This document shows positions 6,357-13,214 of a stretch of DNA of 19,159 nt, in pieces. A program made the translations under genes and the position numbers. A model generated the notes under the pieces. That model was not told the origin of the DNA and did not search any database. It saw only the letters and a list, made by a program, of their open reading frames with translations. The DNA comes from CBCXVS01 sp965178525 (GTDB lineage Bacteria > Tectomicrobia > Entotheonellia > Entotheonellales > Entotheonellaceae): assembly GCA_965178525.1 (NCBI GenBank), contig CBCXVS010000135.1:1-19159 (forward strand), read 5' to 3'. Every line of letters starts with the position of its first letter. The first letter of the stretch is position 1.

Positions 6357-7990
6357 TTACGTCAACCCCAATTCCTCGAGACACAATTCGCGCAATTTAA
6401 ATTTCTGCACCTTGCCGCTCGAGGTCATTGGATAGTCTTTGCGAAACAGCACGTGACGCGGGATCTTAAAGCTAGCGACTTTGCCCCGGCAAAGCGCCAG
6501 CAGCGCCTCGGGCTCCACCTGCGCGCCCGATTCGAGCACGACACAAGCGCAAGCGACTTCCTGCATCCGGGCATCGGGAACGCCAATCACCTTGACCTGA
6601 TTCACGGCCGGATGCGGTAACAGCAGGGCTTCGATCTCGACCGGATCAACATTCTCGCCCCCGACCTTGAGCATTTCTTTGTAGCGCCCGAGAAACCGGA
6701 TCGTACCATCCTCACGCATCGTCGCCATGTCGCCACTGTGCAGCCACCCCTCCGCATCAATGGCCTGGGCGGTCTCCTCGGGTTTTTTATAGTAGCCCTG
6801 CATGAGGCAGTAACCCCGGCAGCAGAGTTCTCCAGGCGTGCCGTATGGCACGGGCTGACCCGTTTCCGGATCGATGACCTTGAATTCGTACCCCGGCAGC
6901 GCCGCCCCGGACGCCGCACAGCGGTCGTCCTCACTATCGGTGGGATATCCCAGCGCCGCGCCCACGCCAACTTCGGTCATGCCCCAGCCGCTTACCGTGC
7001 CGCAGAGGCGGTGTTGCGCGCGCCGCGCCACCGGTTCCGAACTCGGCAGCCCGGCGGCAAAGATGCCAGTGCGCAGGCTCGAACGGTCGGTGTGTTCACA
7101 CGCCGGATGGTCCGCCAAGTCCTGAAAGTGGGTATCGAAGCCATGCATCATCGTGACGTGTTCACACGCAATGAGCCGCAACGCTTCCCCAGGATCGAAC
7201 ACATCCATCAAAATCTGCCGCGACCCGGTGACAATGGTCATCAAAGCCCCTTCGTACAGCCCAAAGGCATGGAACAGCGGCAGATATATCAGCGTCACAT
7301 CGGTTGGCCGCACCGCCATGCGGTTGGCCTCGTCAACGACGTTGCGCAGGATGTTGTGATTGTGCATGACGCCCTTGGGAAAGCCCGTCGTGCCCGAGGT
7401 GTACATGATGAGGGTGGTGTCATCGGGATCGACGGCCTGCTGCCGCGTCTGTAGCGTGGCGGCGGAGACGGCATCGCCTGCCGCCACGACATGCGCCCAA
7501 CGCAGCGTCCCAGGGTAGGCCGGTTCGCTGACGATCATAACCCGCCGCAGTTCGGGAAAGGCATCGGAGCGCAGGGCGTTGGCATCGGTGCAGGTTTCCA
7601 GTTCCGGTATGAGTTCGCGCACCATATCGAGGTATCCGATGGGGCCGGCGTGATCCGTGGTAACCAGCGTCGTGCTATCGGATTGCGCAGTACGTATTGG
7701 AGATCGGCGGTGCGAAAGCGGGTATTGATCGGCACCAGCACCGCGCCAATCTTGGCCACAGCATACTGAATATGCAACCACTCCAGGAGATTGGTGAGCC
7801 ACAACGCCACCTTGTCCCCTGGCTGCACCCCGTACTGGATCAAGCCGCGCGCGGCGCGATCGGTATCGGCTTTGAGCTGCTGAAATGTCCAGCGCTGTTC
7901 CTGAAACGCCAAGGCTTCCCGCTCTCCGTAGCGCGCGGCTGTGCGATCCAATTGTTCGCCAATTGTCACTTTCTCGAACCACTCAGGCAT
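6357..7990 (-). pseudogene. AMP-forming acyl-CoA synthetase with one frameshift
   Basis: Two overlapping frames together encode one ANL-superfamily ligase of about 544 residues, which activates a carboxylic acid to its CoA thioester through an acyl-AMP. The N-terminal part, starting MPEWFEKVTIGEQLD, reads to DLQYVLRN. The next stretch, SDSTTLVTTDHAG, continues in another frame, so about one base is missing near 7680-7690. Motifs after the shift are YTSGTTGFPKG (P-loop), GWGMTEVG, GWLHSGD, GRYKEMLKVGGENV and the C-terminal catalytic Lys in TSSGKVQKFKL. The ATG at 7990 has GGGGAG 7 nt upstream and is preferred to GTG at 8005. Apart from the shift everything is intact, so a recent mutation or a sequence error is likely. 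It precedes the E1-alpha operon by about 156 bp. The substrate is probably a medium or long acyl chain; this is inferred. Confidence 0.8.
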
Positions 7991-8087
7991 GACGGCACTC
8001 CCCACTGCAACTCTGACCCCAGCACATCGTATTTCCTCGCTCGGTGTTACCTGAACGGATAAGATGCCACAGAACCGGGCGAGATGC

Positions 8088-8107
8088 CAGGGTCACATGT
8101 GGCCCTG
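8088..8107. promoter_or_regulatory. 20-bp dyad in the divergent ligase/dehydrogenase region
   Basis: CAGGGTCACATGTGGCCCTG is an inverted repeat that is perfect except for one G-T pair, with CACATGTG at its centre. It lies in the 256-bp gap between the acyl-CoA ligase (minus) and the tartrate/D-malate dehydrogenase (plus), a usual place for a regulator site controlling both genes. I did not find convincing -35/-10 pairs beside it, and no regulator gene is adjacent. Confidence 0.4.
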
Positions 8108-8163
8108 CCGTCCGTGCCGGGCAGGCAACTTGACTTCCGCCATCACACTTGGGACCATGTATC

Positions 8164-8191
8164 GAATGCGGAATGCGGAATGCGGAATGAA
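8164..8191. repeat. Heptamer tandem array, GAATGCG units
   Basis: Three perfect GAATGCG units (8164-8184) are followed by a fourth, diverged unit GAATGAA (8185-8191). The unit is unlike the AGCT-containing arrays, but the 7-bp period is the same and the next array begins only 10 bp downstream. Confidence 0.95.
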
Positions 8192-8197
8192 AAAATT

Positions 8198-8228
8198 AAG
8201 AGCTGACAGCTGACAGCTGATAGCTCTT
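8198..8228. repeat. Heptamer array that also forms a 31-bp dyad
   Basis: Units AGCTGAC, AGCTGAC, AGCTGAT and AGCTCTT (8201-8228) repeat with a 7-bp period. The ends, AAGAGCT (8198-8204) and AGCTCTT (8222-8228), are perfect inverted arms and the internal AGCT cores are self-complementary, so the array can fold as a hairpin. It lies 18 bp upstream of the GTG start of the dehydrogenase gene and may affect its translation. Confidence 0.9.
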
Positions 8229-8246
8229 CATAAGGGGAACGGGGCT

Positions 8247-9329
8247 GTGGCGAGTTATCAAATTGCGGTGATTGCGGGTGATGGGATTGGGCAGGAAGTG
8301 ATGCCGGAAGGGATGAAGGCGCTTCGTACGCTCCAGGAGATGGTGCCTGACTTTCGGATGGACTTTGAAGAATTTCCGTGGGGGAGTGATTACTATCGTG
8401 AGCATGGGGTGATGATGCCGGAGAGCGGGCTCAAAACACTCGAAAGTTTTGATGCCATCTATTTTGGCGCGGTGGGTGACCCGCCGCGCTTGCCAGATCA
8501 CATCACCTTGAACGGGCTGATTTTACCAATCCGCAAGAGTTTTCAGCAATATGCCTGTATTCGTCCGGCCAAATTATTGCCGGGGGCGCCTTGTCCCCTG
8601 GTCGGGAAAACGCCGGATGACATCGACTTTGCCGTGGTGCGTGAGAACACGGAAGGCGAGTATGCGGATGCTGGCGGTATGATTCATCGTGGGTACCCGC
8701 ATGAGCTGGCCATCCAGACGGCGGTCTTCACCCGCACCGGTTGTAAACGCATTATCCGCTTCGCTTTCGAGCTGGCGCGCCAGCGCAACAAGAAGAGAAA
8801 AGTCACGTCGGTCACCAAGTCGAACGCGCAGAAGTACGGCATGGTCTTCTGGGATGACATTTTTAACGAGGTCGCGGCTGAGTATCCGGACATCGAGACC
8901 GATTCCAACCTCGTTGACGCCGCGGCGATGAATTTCGTCCGCCGTCCGGAAGTGTTTGATGTGCTCGTGGCCTCCAATCTTTTCGCCGATATTTTGACGG
9001 ACCTGGGCGCCGTGATCATGGGCGGCATGGGCTTTGCGCCCAGCGCCAATTTGAATCCCGAGCGCACCTATCCCTCGATGTTCGAATCCGTGCACGGCTC
9101 CGCCCCGGACATCAAAGGCCAGGGCATCGCCAATCCCCTCGCCACCATCTGGGCCGGGCAGATGATGCTGGATTTTCTCGGCGAAGCGGAAGCGGCGGCG
9201 CGTCTCCTCAGAGCGCTAGAGACGCACGTGCAAGACGGTAAGGTCAGCACGCCGGATTTGGGGGGGTCCCGCTCGACGAGTGAGGTGGGGGATCATGTGT
9301 GTACGATTCTGCGGCAGCAGGCGTCATAG
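8247..9329 (+). CDS. Tartrate/D-malate dehydrogenase family protein (TtuC/DmlA type)
   Basis: This 360-residue NAD-dependent enzyme belongs to the beta-decarboxylating dehydrogenase family with isopropylmalate and isocitrate dehydrogenases. Features are GDGIGQEV at 11-18, the substrate-binding Arg region IRKSFQQYACIRP at 95-107, VRENTEGEYAD at 131-141, the catalytic Lys191 in SVTKSNAQ, metal-binding Asp225, Asp248 and Asp252, and the cofactor loop ESVHGSAPDIKGQGIANP. The string DHITLNGLILPIR resembles the tartrate/D-malate dehydrogenase subgroup rather than LeuB. The start is GTG with a G-rich sequence (AAGGGGAACGGGG) just upstream. It is divergent from the acyl-CoA ligase and ends about 30 bp before the antitoxin gene. 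Products would be oxaloglycolate from tartrate or pyruvate plus CO2 from D-malate, the latter a substrate for the nearby pyruvate-type complex. Confidence 0.88.
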   Translation: MASYQIAVIAGDGIGQEVMPEGMKALRTLQEMVPDFRMDFEEFPWGSDYYREHGVMMPESGLKTLESFDAIYFGAVGDPPRLPDHITLNGLILPIRKSFQQYACIRPAKLLPGAPCPLVGKTPDDIDFAVVRENTEGEYADAGGMIHRGYPHELAIQTAVFTRTGCKRIIRFAFELARQRNKKRKVTSVTKSNAQKYGMVFWDDIFNEVAAEYPDIETDSNLVDAAAMNFVRRPEVFDVLVASNLFADILTDLGAVIMGGMGFAPSANLNPERTYPSMFESVHGSAPDIKGQGIANPLATIWAGQMMLDFLGEAEAAARLLRALETHVQDGKVSTPDLGGSRSTSEVGDHVCTILRQQAS

Positions 9330-9362
9330 TGGCATAGCCAGGCACAACTTGAGGGCAAACCG

Positions 9363-9644
9363 ATGGCCAGCAAACGTAAAGATGTCGAATCCGATTTTCC
9401 GGTTCCAACCGAGCATTCCTTCCCACCGCGTACGGTTGTCGACGAGCAGGGTCATAAAGTGGGCGTCATTCTGGCTTATGATGACTACAAGACATTTTTG
9501 CGTGTTCTCGCTTCACATGTAGACTGGGAATCGTTGCCCCTCTATCTTCAGGATGCCATCGATAATATGCTTGCAGATGAAGCACTCGCCGAAGAAGGTC
9601 CATCGCGCCCTCTCAGTGAACTGCTTGAAGAGACGTCGGACTGA
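9363..9644 (+). CDS. Antitoxin of a RelBE/ParDE-like pair
   Basis: A 93-residue acidic protein with a Lys/Arg-rich start (MASKRKDVE) and a central beta-strand segment, VVDEQGHKVGVILAYDDYKTFLRVLA, of the kind seen in Phd/RelB-like antitoxins. It is followed by an acidic helical tail ending PLSELLEETSD. The tail plausibly wraps the toxin. It ends 3 nt before the start of a RelE-like toxin gene, a standard antitoxin-toxin order with coupled translation. The ribosome-binding site is weak (GAGGG 7 nt upstream). It appears intact although its partner is broken. The exact antitoxin family is uncertain; the assignment relies on size, charge and context. Confidence 0.7.
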   Translation: MASKRKDVESDFPVPTEHSFPPRTVVDEQGHKVGVILAYDDYKTFLRVLASHVDWESLPLYLQDAIDNMLADEALAEEGPSRPLSELLEETSD

Positions 9645-9647
9645 CAT

Positions 9648-9936
9648 ATGCCGTACACGGTCTTGCTCCACCCAGCGGCGGAGCGCGATTATCGCCGCCT
9701 CCCTATGGCTATGCGCACCCGCGTACGTCCCGTTCTCCTCTATGCGCACCCGCGTACGTCCCGTTCTCCTCGCCCTGTCAGAAGACCCTCGTCCCGCTGG
9801 CACCGTCAAGCTCACCGGTCAAACCAATCGCTGGCGTCTACGGATTGGCAATTACCGTATCATCTACGCCATCGATGATCAGATGCAAGACGTCACCATC
9901 CTCCGCATCGTGCACCGGCGTGAGGCCTATCGTTAA
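9648..9936 (+). pseudogene. RelE/ParE-family toxin disrupted by a 31-bp tandem duplication
   Basis: The frame opens MPYTVLLHPAAERDYRRLP, typical of RelE-superfamily mRNA interferases, and after residue 32 runs out of frame to a stop. The second half, LALSEDPRPAGTVKLTG followed by RWRLRIGNYRIIYAIDD and a terminal VHRREAYR, is perfect for the family but in another frame. Between them a 31-bp segment is present twice in exact tandem (9710-9740 and 9741-9771). Removing one copy restores an 85-codon toxin of normal length with continuous family sequence. RelE-like toxins cleave mRNA on the ribosome; the current allele should be inactive. The antitoxin ends 3 nt upstream. The identical copies imply a recent event or one that can revert by slippage or recombination. 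Confidence 0.88.
9710..9771 (+). repeat. Perfect 31-bp tandem duplication inside the toxin gene
   Basis: Two identical 31-bp copies, 9710-9740 and 9741-9771, begin TATGCGCACC and end GTTCTCCTC. Because 31 is not a multiple of three, the second copy shifts the toxin frame. Confidence 0.97.
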
Positions 9937-10037
9937 GGATTCCGCTTCGTGCCCCTTAGCGTCCTTCGCGGATCCCTCCCTAATATCCAACCAACACATA
10001 CGGCGCCCACAACCTCGGAGCCTTTTCTTGTCTCTCC

Positions 10038-10756
10038 TTATTTCGCAGGAATATTCTCGGATAATTTTATCACGATGGAATTATTTCGCCCTTCGAGCTC
10101 TTCTTGTAATTTGTCAATGGATTTGTTATTAAATCCTTCAGCCCATGATTCTTGTAGTCCTGTTCCGGTAAGCAGCGTCTTCAATTTTTTCACCTCTACA
10201 GTTCCTTCTTTGTCAGCATATTTCAGCACGCGATCTAGGGCAGCGTTCTTTTTCCTCATTTCCTCTACGGCAGCAGCCTCCTGCGAAGGAAGTAATCGCA
10301 CAACGACAAGTTCTACCCCTCCCTGCTTCGCTAGCGTCTGCGCCGCCAATCCTGTGGCAAAATATTGGGCGATTCCTCCTCTGGCCTTGACTCCTGTCAC
10401 TGATCCCGATCCACCAAACCTCAAGCCAAAGCTCGCCAATACCGAATATGTGTCCTGTTTTGCCTCGCCTCCCCCGCGGAAATAACAGCCACCCTCACGA
10501 TCCTCACAATTGCCAGGCACGATCTTCCCTTCTGCATTAGCTTGGTTCGCTAGAAACGGCATCCACACGCCCTCCTGACGCTTAAAACCGAAGTTCAATG
10601 TCGGCACGCCACCTGTAATAGGATCTGCAGATAGATCAAGACCGGCTTTAGTATTGGTGTGAACACCATGGTATTACTATGAGGGATGCCACAACCTACC
10701 GTAAAGCTCATCAGAGCTATCATGATCCGCACACCTACGGCCGAATGCTGACGCAT
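10038..10756 (-). pseudogene. Predicted lipoprotein of unknown function, frameshifted
   Basis: The ATG at 10756 has a strong AAGGAGG 4 nt upstream and opens a lipoprotein-type signal, MRQHSAVGVRIMIALMSFTVGC, with Cys22 as the likely lipidated residue. The frame is lost at about 10655-10667. The following sequence, NTKAGLDLSADP then VPTLNFGFKRQEGVWMP, continues in a second frame to 10038, so about one base is missing and the intact product would be roughly 240 residues. The mature part has a Gly-rich beta-like segment (DTYSVLASFGLRFGGSG), an Ala-rich GIAQYFATGLAAQTLA segment, and a charged helical C-terminus. I do not recognise a named family. It overlaps the upstream lipoprotein gene by 22 bp, which implies an operon and cell-envelope location for both. 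The shift could be mutation or sequence error. Confidence 0.65.
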
Positions 10757-11142
10757 AAGTCCTCCTTCATCGTTTTTGATAGAATCTTCAGCGTGTGATC
10801 TAGTTGTTGCTGATTCCGTACCAGGACAACCAGACGGCAATCAAGTGGAACGGCCAGACGGTAGTCGTGCATATAGCCGACACCGATACCGTTGGCAATG
10901 CGCAAGCCGATGGTGGCGACATCGCTGGCCTGCACCTCCTCAGCCGGGTGTGACGGCGGGATAATGACCCTCACATAGCCAAAATAGTGGTGCGCGCGAG
11001 TACCATCGGGCCGGAGGATGCTACACCCTACAACTAGCATGCAGAGAAGGATCTCGACCGCCATGCCACAAGCAGTAAGACGTGCTGGTAAAACTACGGA
11101 AGCATCCTGATCCATACGAGAAATCCGGATCGTTGAGACCAT
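10735..11142 (-). CDS. Small predicted lipoprotein of unknown function
   Basis: The frame is 135 residues. A hydrophobic stretch, MAVEILLCMLVVGCS, ends in a lipobox-like VVGC, which suggests export and lipid attachment at that Cys (residue 40 of the long frame). Which start is used is unclear: ATG codons at 11142, 11115 and 11064 are all in frame and none has a good Shine-Dalgarno sequence. The mature region, about 95 residues, contains YFGYVRVIIPP, ATIGLRIANGIGVGYMHDYRLAVPLDCRLV and a basic C-terminus. No named family is recognised. The last 22 bp overlap the start of the next lipoprotein gene, pointing to coupled expression and probably a joint role in the envelope. Confidence 0.6.
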   Translation of the reverse strand: MVSTIRISRMDQDASVVLPARLTACGMAVEILLCMLVVGCSILRPDGTRAHHYFGYVRVIIPPSHPAEEVQASDVATIGLRIANGIGVGYMHDYRLAVPLDCRLVVLVRNQQQLDHTLKILSKTMKEDLCVSIRP

Positions 11143-11604
11143 ATTGACTTGTTGTGACGTTCAGAAATCAACTGGCTGACGCCGAGTAAAGGTGCATCAA
11201 GCAAACTGTTTCTGCTCTTGAACGCGGCGCAACGCCTCCATGAACTGCTCACACCCGTCCCTCTTGATGACCTGCTGTGGTGAATCGCTCGATGCTAGAG
11301 AGATGTTATAGAATATGAATTCGCTTCTCAAGATTATCATATATCTCAACATTAGAAACATGAGAGGAATGTGGAGATTTTGTGATATTTTCATGTGGAT
11401 TGTGTGGCAATATTGCCAGGTAGGCTCTATCAGACGATCTGAAAGGCCATACCGGAAGAGCCTAGCACATCCGACGAGGAGAAACCTGGGGATTCCGTGG
11501 AGATTGTGTGGAGATTTCTTAAGGAACGGGCTGGACAATGTGGTGTGGATAGCGTATCATGAAGTGGCTACAATTATGGCCATGACAATCGAGAAGGCGA
11601 TACC
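11143..11604. other. AT-rich intergenic region without a supported gene
   Basis: This 462-bp stretch separates the lipoprotein genes (minus) from the Phd/PIN pair (plus). It is noticeably richer in A and T than its surroundings. GTGGAGATT occurs three times (11371-11379, 11497-11505, 11508-11516), along with related GTGGATTGTG strings. Open frames on both strands (11197-11538 minus, 11315-11608 plus) show no family resemblance, no ribosome-binding site and no credible domain. The promoter for the Phd/PIN pair lies at its right end. Confidence 0.6.
11531..11559 (+). promoter_or_regulatory. Sigma70-like promoter for the Phd/PIN pair
   Basis: TGGACA (11531-11536) is followed by a 17-bp spacer and TATCAT (11554-11559); each hexamer matches consensus at five of six positions. 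Start would be near 11566, giving a leader of about 40 nt before the antitoxin ATG at 11605. It is the best-matching promoter I found in the window. Confidence 0.55.
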
Positions 11605-11958
11605 ATGACGAAATTCGTTCACATCCGCGAGTTGAAAAATCAGACCACAGCCCTGCTCCGTGAGGTCGAAGCCGGCACAACGCTCATCGTGACACGCAGA
11701 GGAAAGCCGATCGCGACGATGAAACCATTTGAGACTAGCGATGTACACTCTGGGCAACCTTCTTACCCAACGACGATGTATGACATGCTACGGAAGCACA
11801 TTGAAGGACGCTACCCTGAGCTGAAGCATCGTTCTCTTGAGGAAAAGCAACACGACTTTGAGCAGCTCTCCTGCAAGCTCCGACAAGACCTGCCCTTTCA
11901 GAACTGGCAAGAGATGGATCGAGCTGCAAAAGGCGACCGGTATGGTCTTTCTCGATAG
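11605..11958 (+). CDS. Phd/YefM-family antitoxin
   Basis: This 117-residue protein opens with the Phd/YefM DNA-binding and dimerisation fold: VHIRELKNQTTALLREVEAGTTLIVTRRGKPIATMKPF at 5-42. The conserved strand-turn RRGKPIA is clear. The C-terminal half is long and charged (YPELKHRSLEEKQHDFEQLSCKL) and would neutralise the toxin. Its last 17 bp overlap the start of the PIN-domain gene, so the two are translated together. GAGAAGG about 9 nt upstream serves as ribosome-binding site, and a good promoter lies upstream. Antitoxins of this type usually repress their own promoter, sometimes together with the toxin. It appears intact. Confidence 0.85.
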   Translation: MTKFVHIRELKNQTTALLREVEAGTTLIVTRRGKPIATMKPFETSDVHSGQPSYPTTMYDMLRKHIEGRYPELKHRSLEEKQHDFEQLSCKLRQDLPFQNWQEMDRAAKGDRYGLSR

Positions 11959-12394
11959 TAACCTCTTCATCATCGATCGCTTCTTTCCCAACGATGCCGT
12001 CTACCCGACCAATCGCGCCTTCATAGAGCGGCTCGCTACGTTTGAAGCGGCAATCTCAGTTTTTACGTTCATTGAGATTTGTGGCGTCGCATCGTTCAAT
12101 TTGTCGGCTAGAGAGCTCGACCAGTGGCTCCATCAATTTCCCGACGTGTATGCGGTGCTTGTCCTCGACCCTTTCGGCCTCGAAGGCCGATCTGCAACCG
12201 ATTGGACGCGTGTCTTGCTTGCAGAAGTCACAGAGAAAATTGCGCAGAAAATGACCTTGGGAGAGGCGGTCCTTTTACACGAAGCGGAACGATACCGGCC
12301 GGATACGCTCATCACCTGGAATACCAAGGACTTTCTCGAGCGAACTACCATACCCATTCTCACCCCTGAGACCTATTTGCAGGAGCACGCGTGA
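11942..12394 (+). CDS. PIN-domain ribonuclease toxin (VapC-like)
   Basis: This 150-residue PIN-domain protein has the expected acidic metal-binding residues: Asp5 in MVFLDSNLFIID, Glu45 in FTFIEICG, Glu108 in LGEAVLLHEAERY and Asp130 in the family-typical TWNTKDF. VapC-type toxins cut structured RNA such as tRNA or rRNA with Mg2+. The frame is open further upstream, but the ATG at 11942 matches the domain start and overlaps the antitoxin by 17 bp. A perfect 7-bp hairpin (ACACCAT, loop GTGTG, ATGGTGT; 12394-12412) begins at its stop codon. Both genes of this pair look complete, unlike the other two toxin-antitoxin loci nearby. Confidence 0.85.
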   Translation: MVFLDSNLFIIDRFFPNDAVYPTNRAFIERLATFEAAISVFTFIEICGVASFNLSARELDQWLHQFPDVYAVLVLDPFGLEGRSATDWTRVLLAEVTEKIAQKMTLGEAVLLHEAERYRPDTLITWNTKDFLERTTIPILTPETYLQEHA

Positions 12395-12412
12395 CACCAT
12401 GTGTGATGGTGT
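12394..12412 (+). terminator. Hairpin at the end of the PIN toxin gene
   Basis: ACACCAT and ATGGTGT form a perfect 7-bp stem with a 5-nt GTGTG loop, starting on the last base of the stop codon. No T-run follows, so it may be an mRNA 3'-end stabiliser or a Rho-assisted stop rather than a classical intrinsic terminator. Confidence 0.3.
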
Positions 12413-12466
12413 ACGAAACGGCACAACCGATTACTAGCCCAAACCTTGGATGAGGTGTTCAGCCAT

Positions 12467-12657
12467 ATGAAAGGTATTCAGTTTGTCATAGACGACAACG
12501 GTGAGAAGACCGCCGCGCTCATTGATCTCCAGGAACACGGGGAACTCTGGGAAGATCTTTACGATAGCTCGTGGCTCGTACACGGGCTGGCGAACCTCGG
12601 GAGTCTCTCGACTCGGTTAGAGCAAGCCTTCGTCAGCAAGGCAAGATCGATGGATGA
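12467..12657 (+). pseudogene. Decayed antitoxin with a frameshift
   Basis: The first part, MKGIQFVIDDNGEKTAALIDLQEHGELWEDLYDS, resembles small antitoxins whose N-terminal half reads VxDxxGEKTAVLIDLxEHxxLWEDFYD. The expected C-terminal tail, LVARTRAGEPRESLDSVRAS followed by LRQQGKIDG and a stop at 12655-12657, is present in another frame, so about one base is missing near 12563-12567. Repaired, the protein would be about 64 residues. It would directly overlap the start of a RelE-like remnant at 12650, the normal order for such a pair. In the current sequence the first frame instead runs on to 12847 as a meaningless fusion. The TTG at 12446 gives a longer in-frame start, but the ATG at 12467 suits the family better. 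Confidence 0.7.
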
Positions 12658-12715
12658 TGCTTCCATCCGATTTGCGCGATCAGCTCGCAGAGAATTTGAA
12701 GATCGCCTGCCCGAT
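12650..12715 (+). pseudogene. Remnant of a RelE-like toxin gene
   Basis: ATG at 12650 begins MDDASIRFARSARREFEDRLP, which closely matches the opening strand and helix of RelE/ParE-superfamily toxins (typically YxIRFARSARKELExLP). Family resemblance stops after about 21 codons, and I find no continuation in any frame before the next gene. The overlap with the end of the repaired antitoxin frame supports a former antitoxin-toxin operon. This toxin must be inactive. Confidence 0.6.
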
Positions 12716-12779
12716 GGTATGGGGGTACAGCGTAGTGCCACGCTTGATCACACTGTAGGTCCCGTAATGGGAGCGCAAC

Positions 12780-13214
12780 ATGCCGAAAGCCAAACCATAC
12801 GATACGGTTGTGCTGCGGGAAAACATTGGCGCTTTCCGGAAAGGTGAAAAAGGCGCCGTGGTTGAAGTCTACAGCACGCCCTATGAAGCCTACGACATTG
12901 AAATCGTCACCGATGAAGGGAAAACCAAAGGATTCTTAGAGGGAATTCGCCCCGAGCAGATCGAGTTGCTAGGCACTATACGGCCACCAGATGACGTGCA
13001 GCCCAACGAGCCGATCCCGCCTCTTGAACCCGGCGACCGGCTTACACGGGCCGAATTCGAGCGCCGCTATGACGCGATGCCGCAGCTCACCAAAGCCGAA
13101 CTCGTTGAAGGACTCGTCTACATGCCATCACCCGTGCGCTTCCGCCGCCATGGACGACCCCATGCCCAGTTGGTGGGATGGTTAATGAGCCGCACCCGGA
13201 CGCGGCGCTTCTGA
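12780..13214 (+). pseudogene. DUF4926 domain fused to the N-terminal part of a Uma2-family nuclease
   Basis: The 144-residue frame starts with a DUF4926 domain (about 1-62: YDTVVLRENI, then KGEKGAVVEVYS and YDIEIVTDEGKTKG), a small SH3-like protein normally about 70 residues and encoded alone. A linker rich in Pro follows, then the start of a Uma2 (DUF820) protein at about 82-134, LEPGDRLTRAEFERRYDAMPQ through AELVEGLVYMPSPVRFRRHG to AQLVGWL. From there the frame reads into nonsense and stops. The rest of Uma2 continues in another frame from 13178, and the section usually lying between GWL and NEPxPDA, about 25-30 residues, is absent. The start has GGGAG 6 nt upstream. The in-frame joining of DUF4926 and Uma2 is unusual and may itself result from a deletion. 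Confidence 0.75.

Noticed and set aside
7690..7982. N-terminal ~100 residues of the 541-codon frame of the acyl-CoA ligase
   Set aside because: Arg/Ser-rich out-of-frame sequence; the true N-terminus is in the other frame (from 7990).
8104..8125. Hairpin CCTGCC/GGCAGG with a 10-nt loop as a terminator
   Set aside because: No T-run on either strand and it lies between divergent genes where no transcript is expected to end.
3966..8228. CRISPR array interpretation of the tandem repeats
   Set aside because: Units are 7 bp without spacers, and there are no cas genes.
11197..11538. 113-codon open frame on minus
   Set aside because: No ribosome-binding site, no recognisable domain, AT-rich intergenic composition, and an overlapping plus-strand frame of equal quality.
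12658..12847. C-terminal part of the 133-codon frame beginning at 12446
   Set aside because: After the frameshift the sequence crosses a toxin remnant and the start of the DUF4926 gene; it is not a natural protein.
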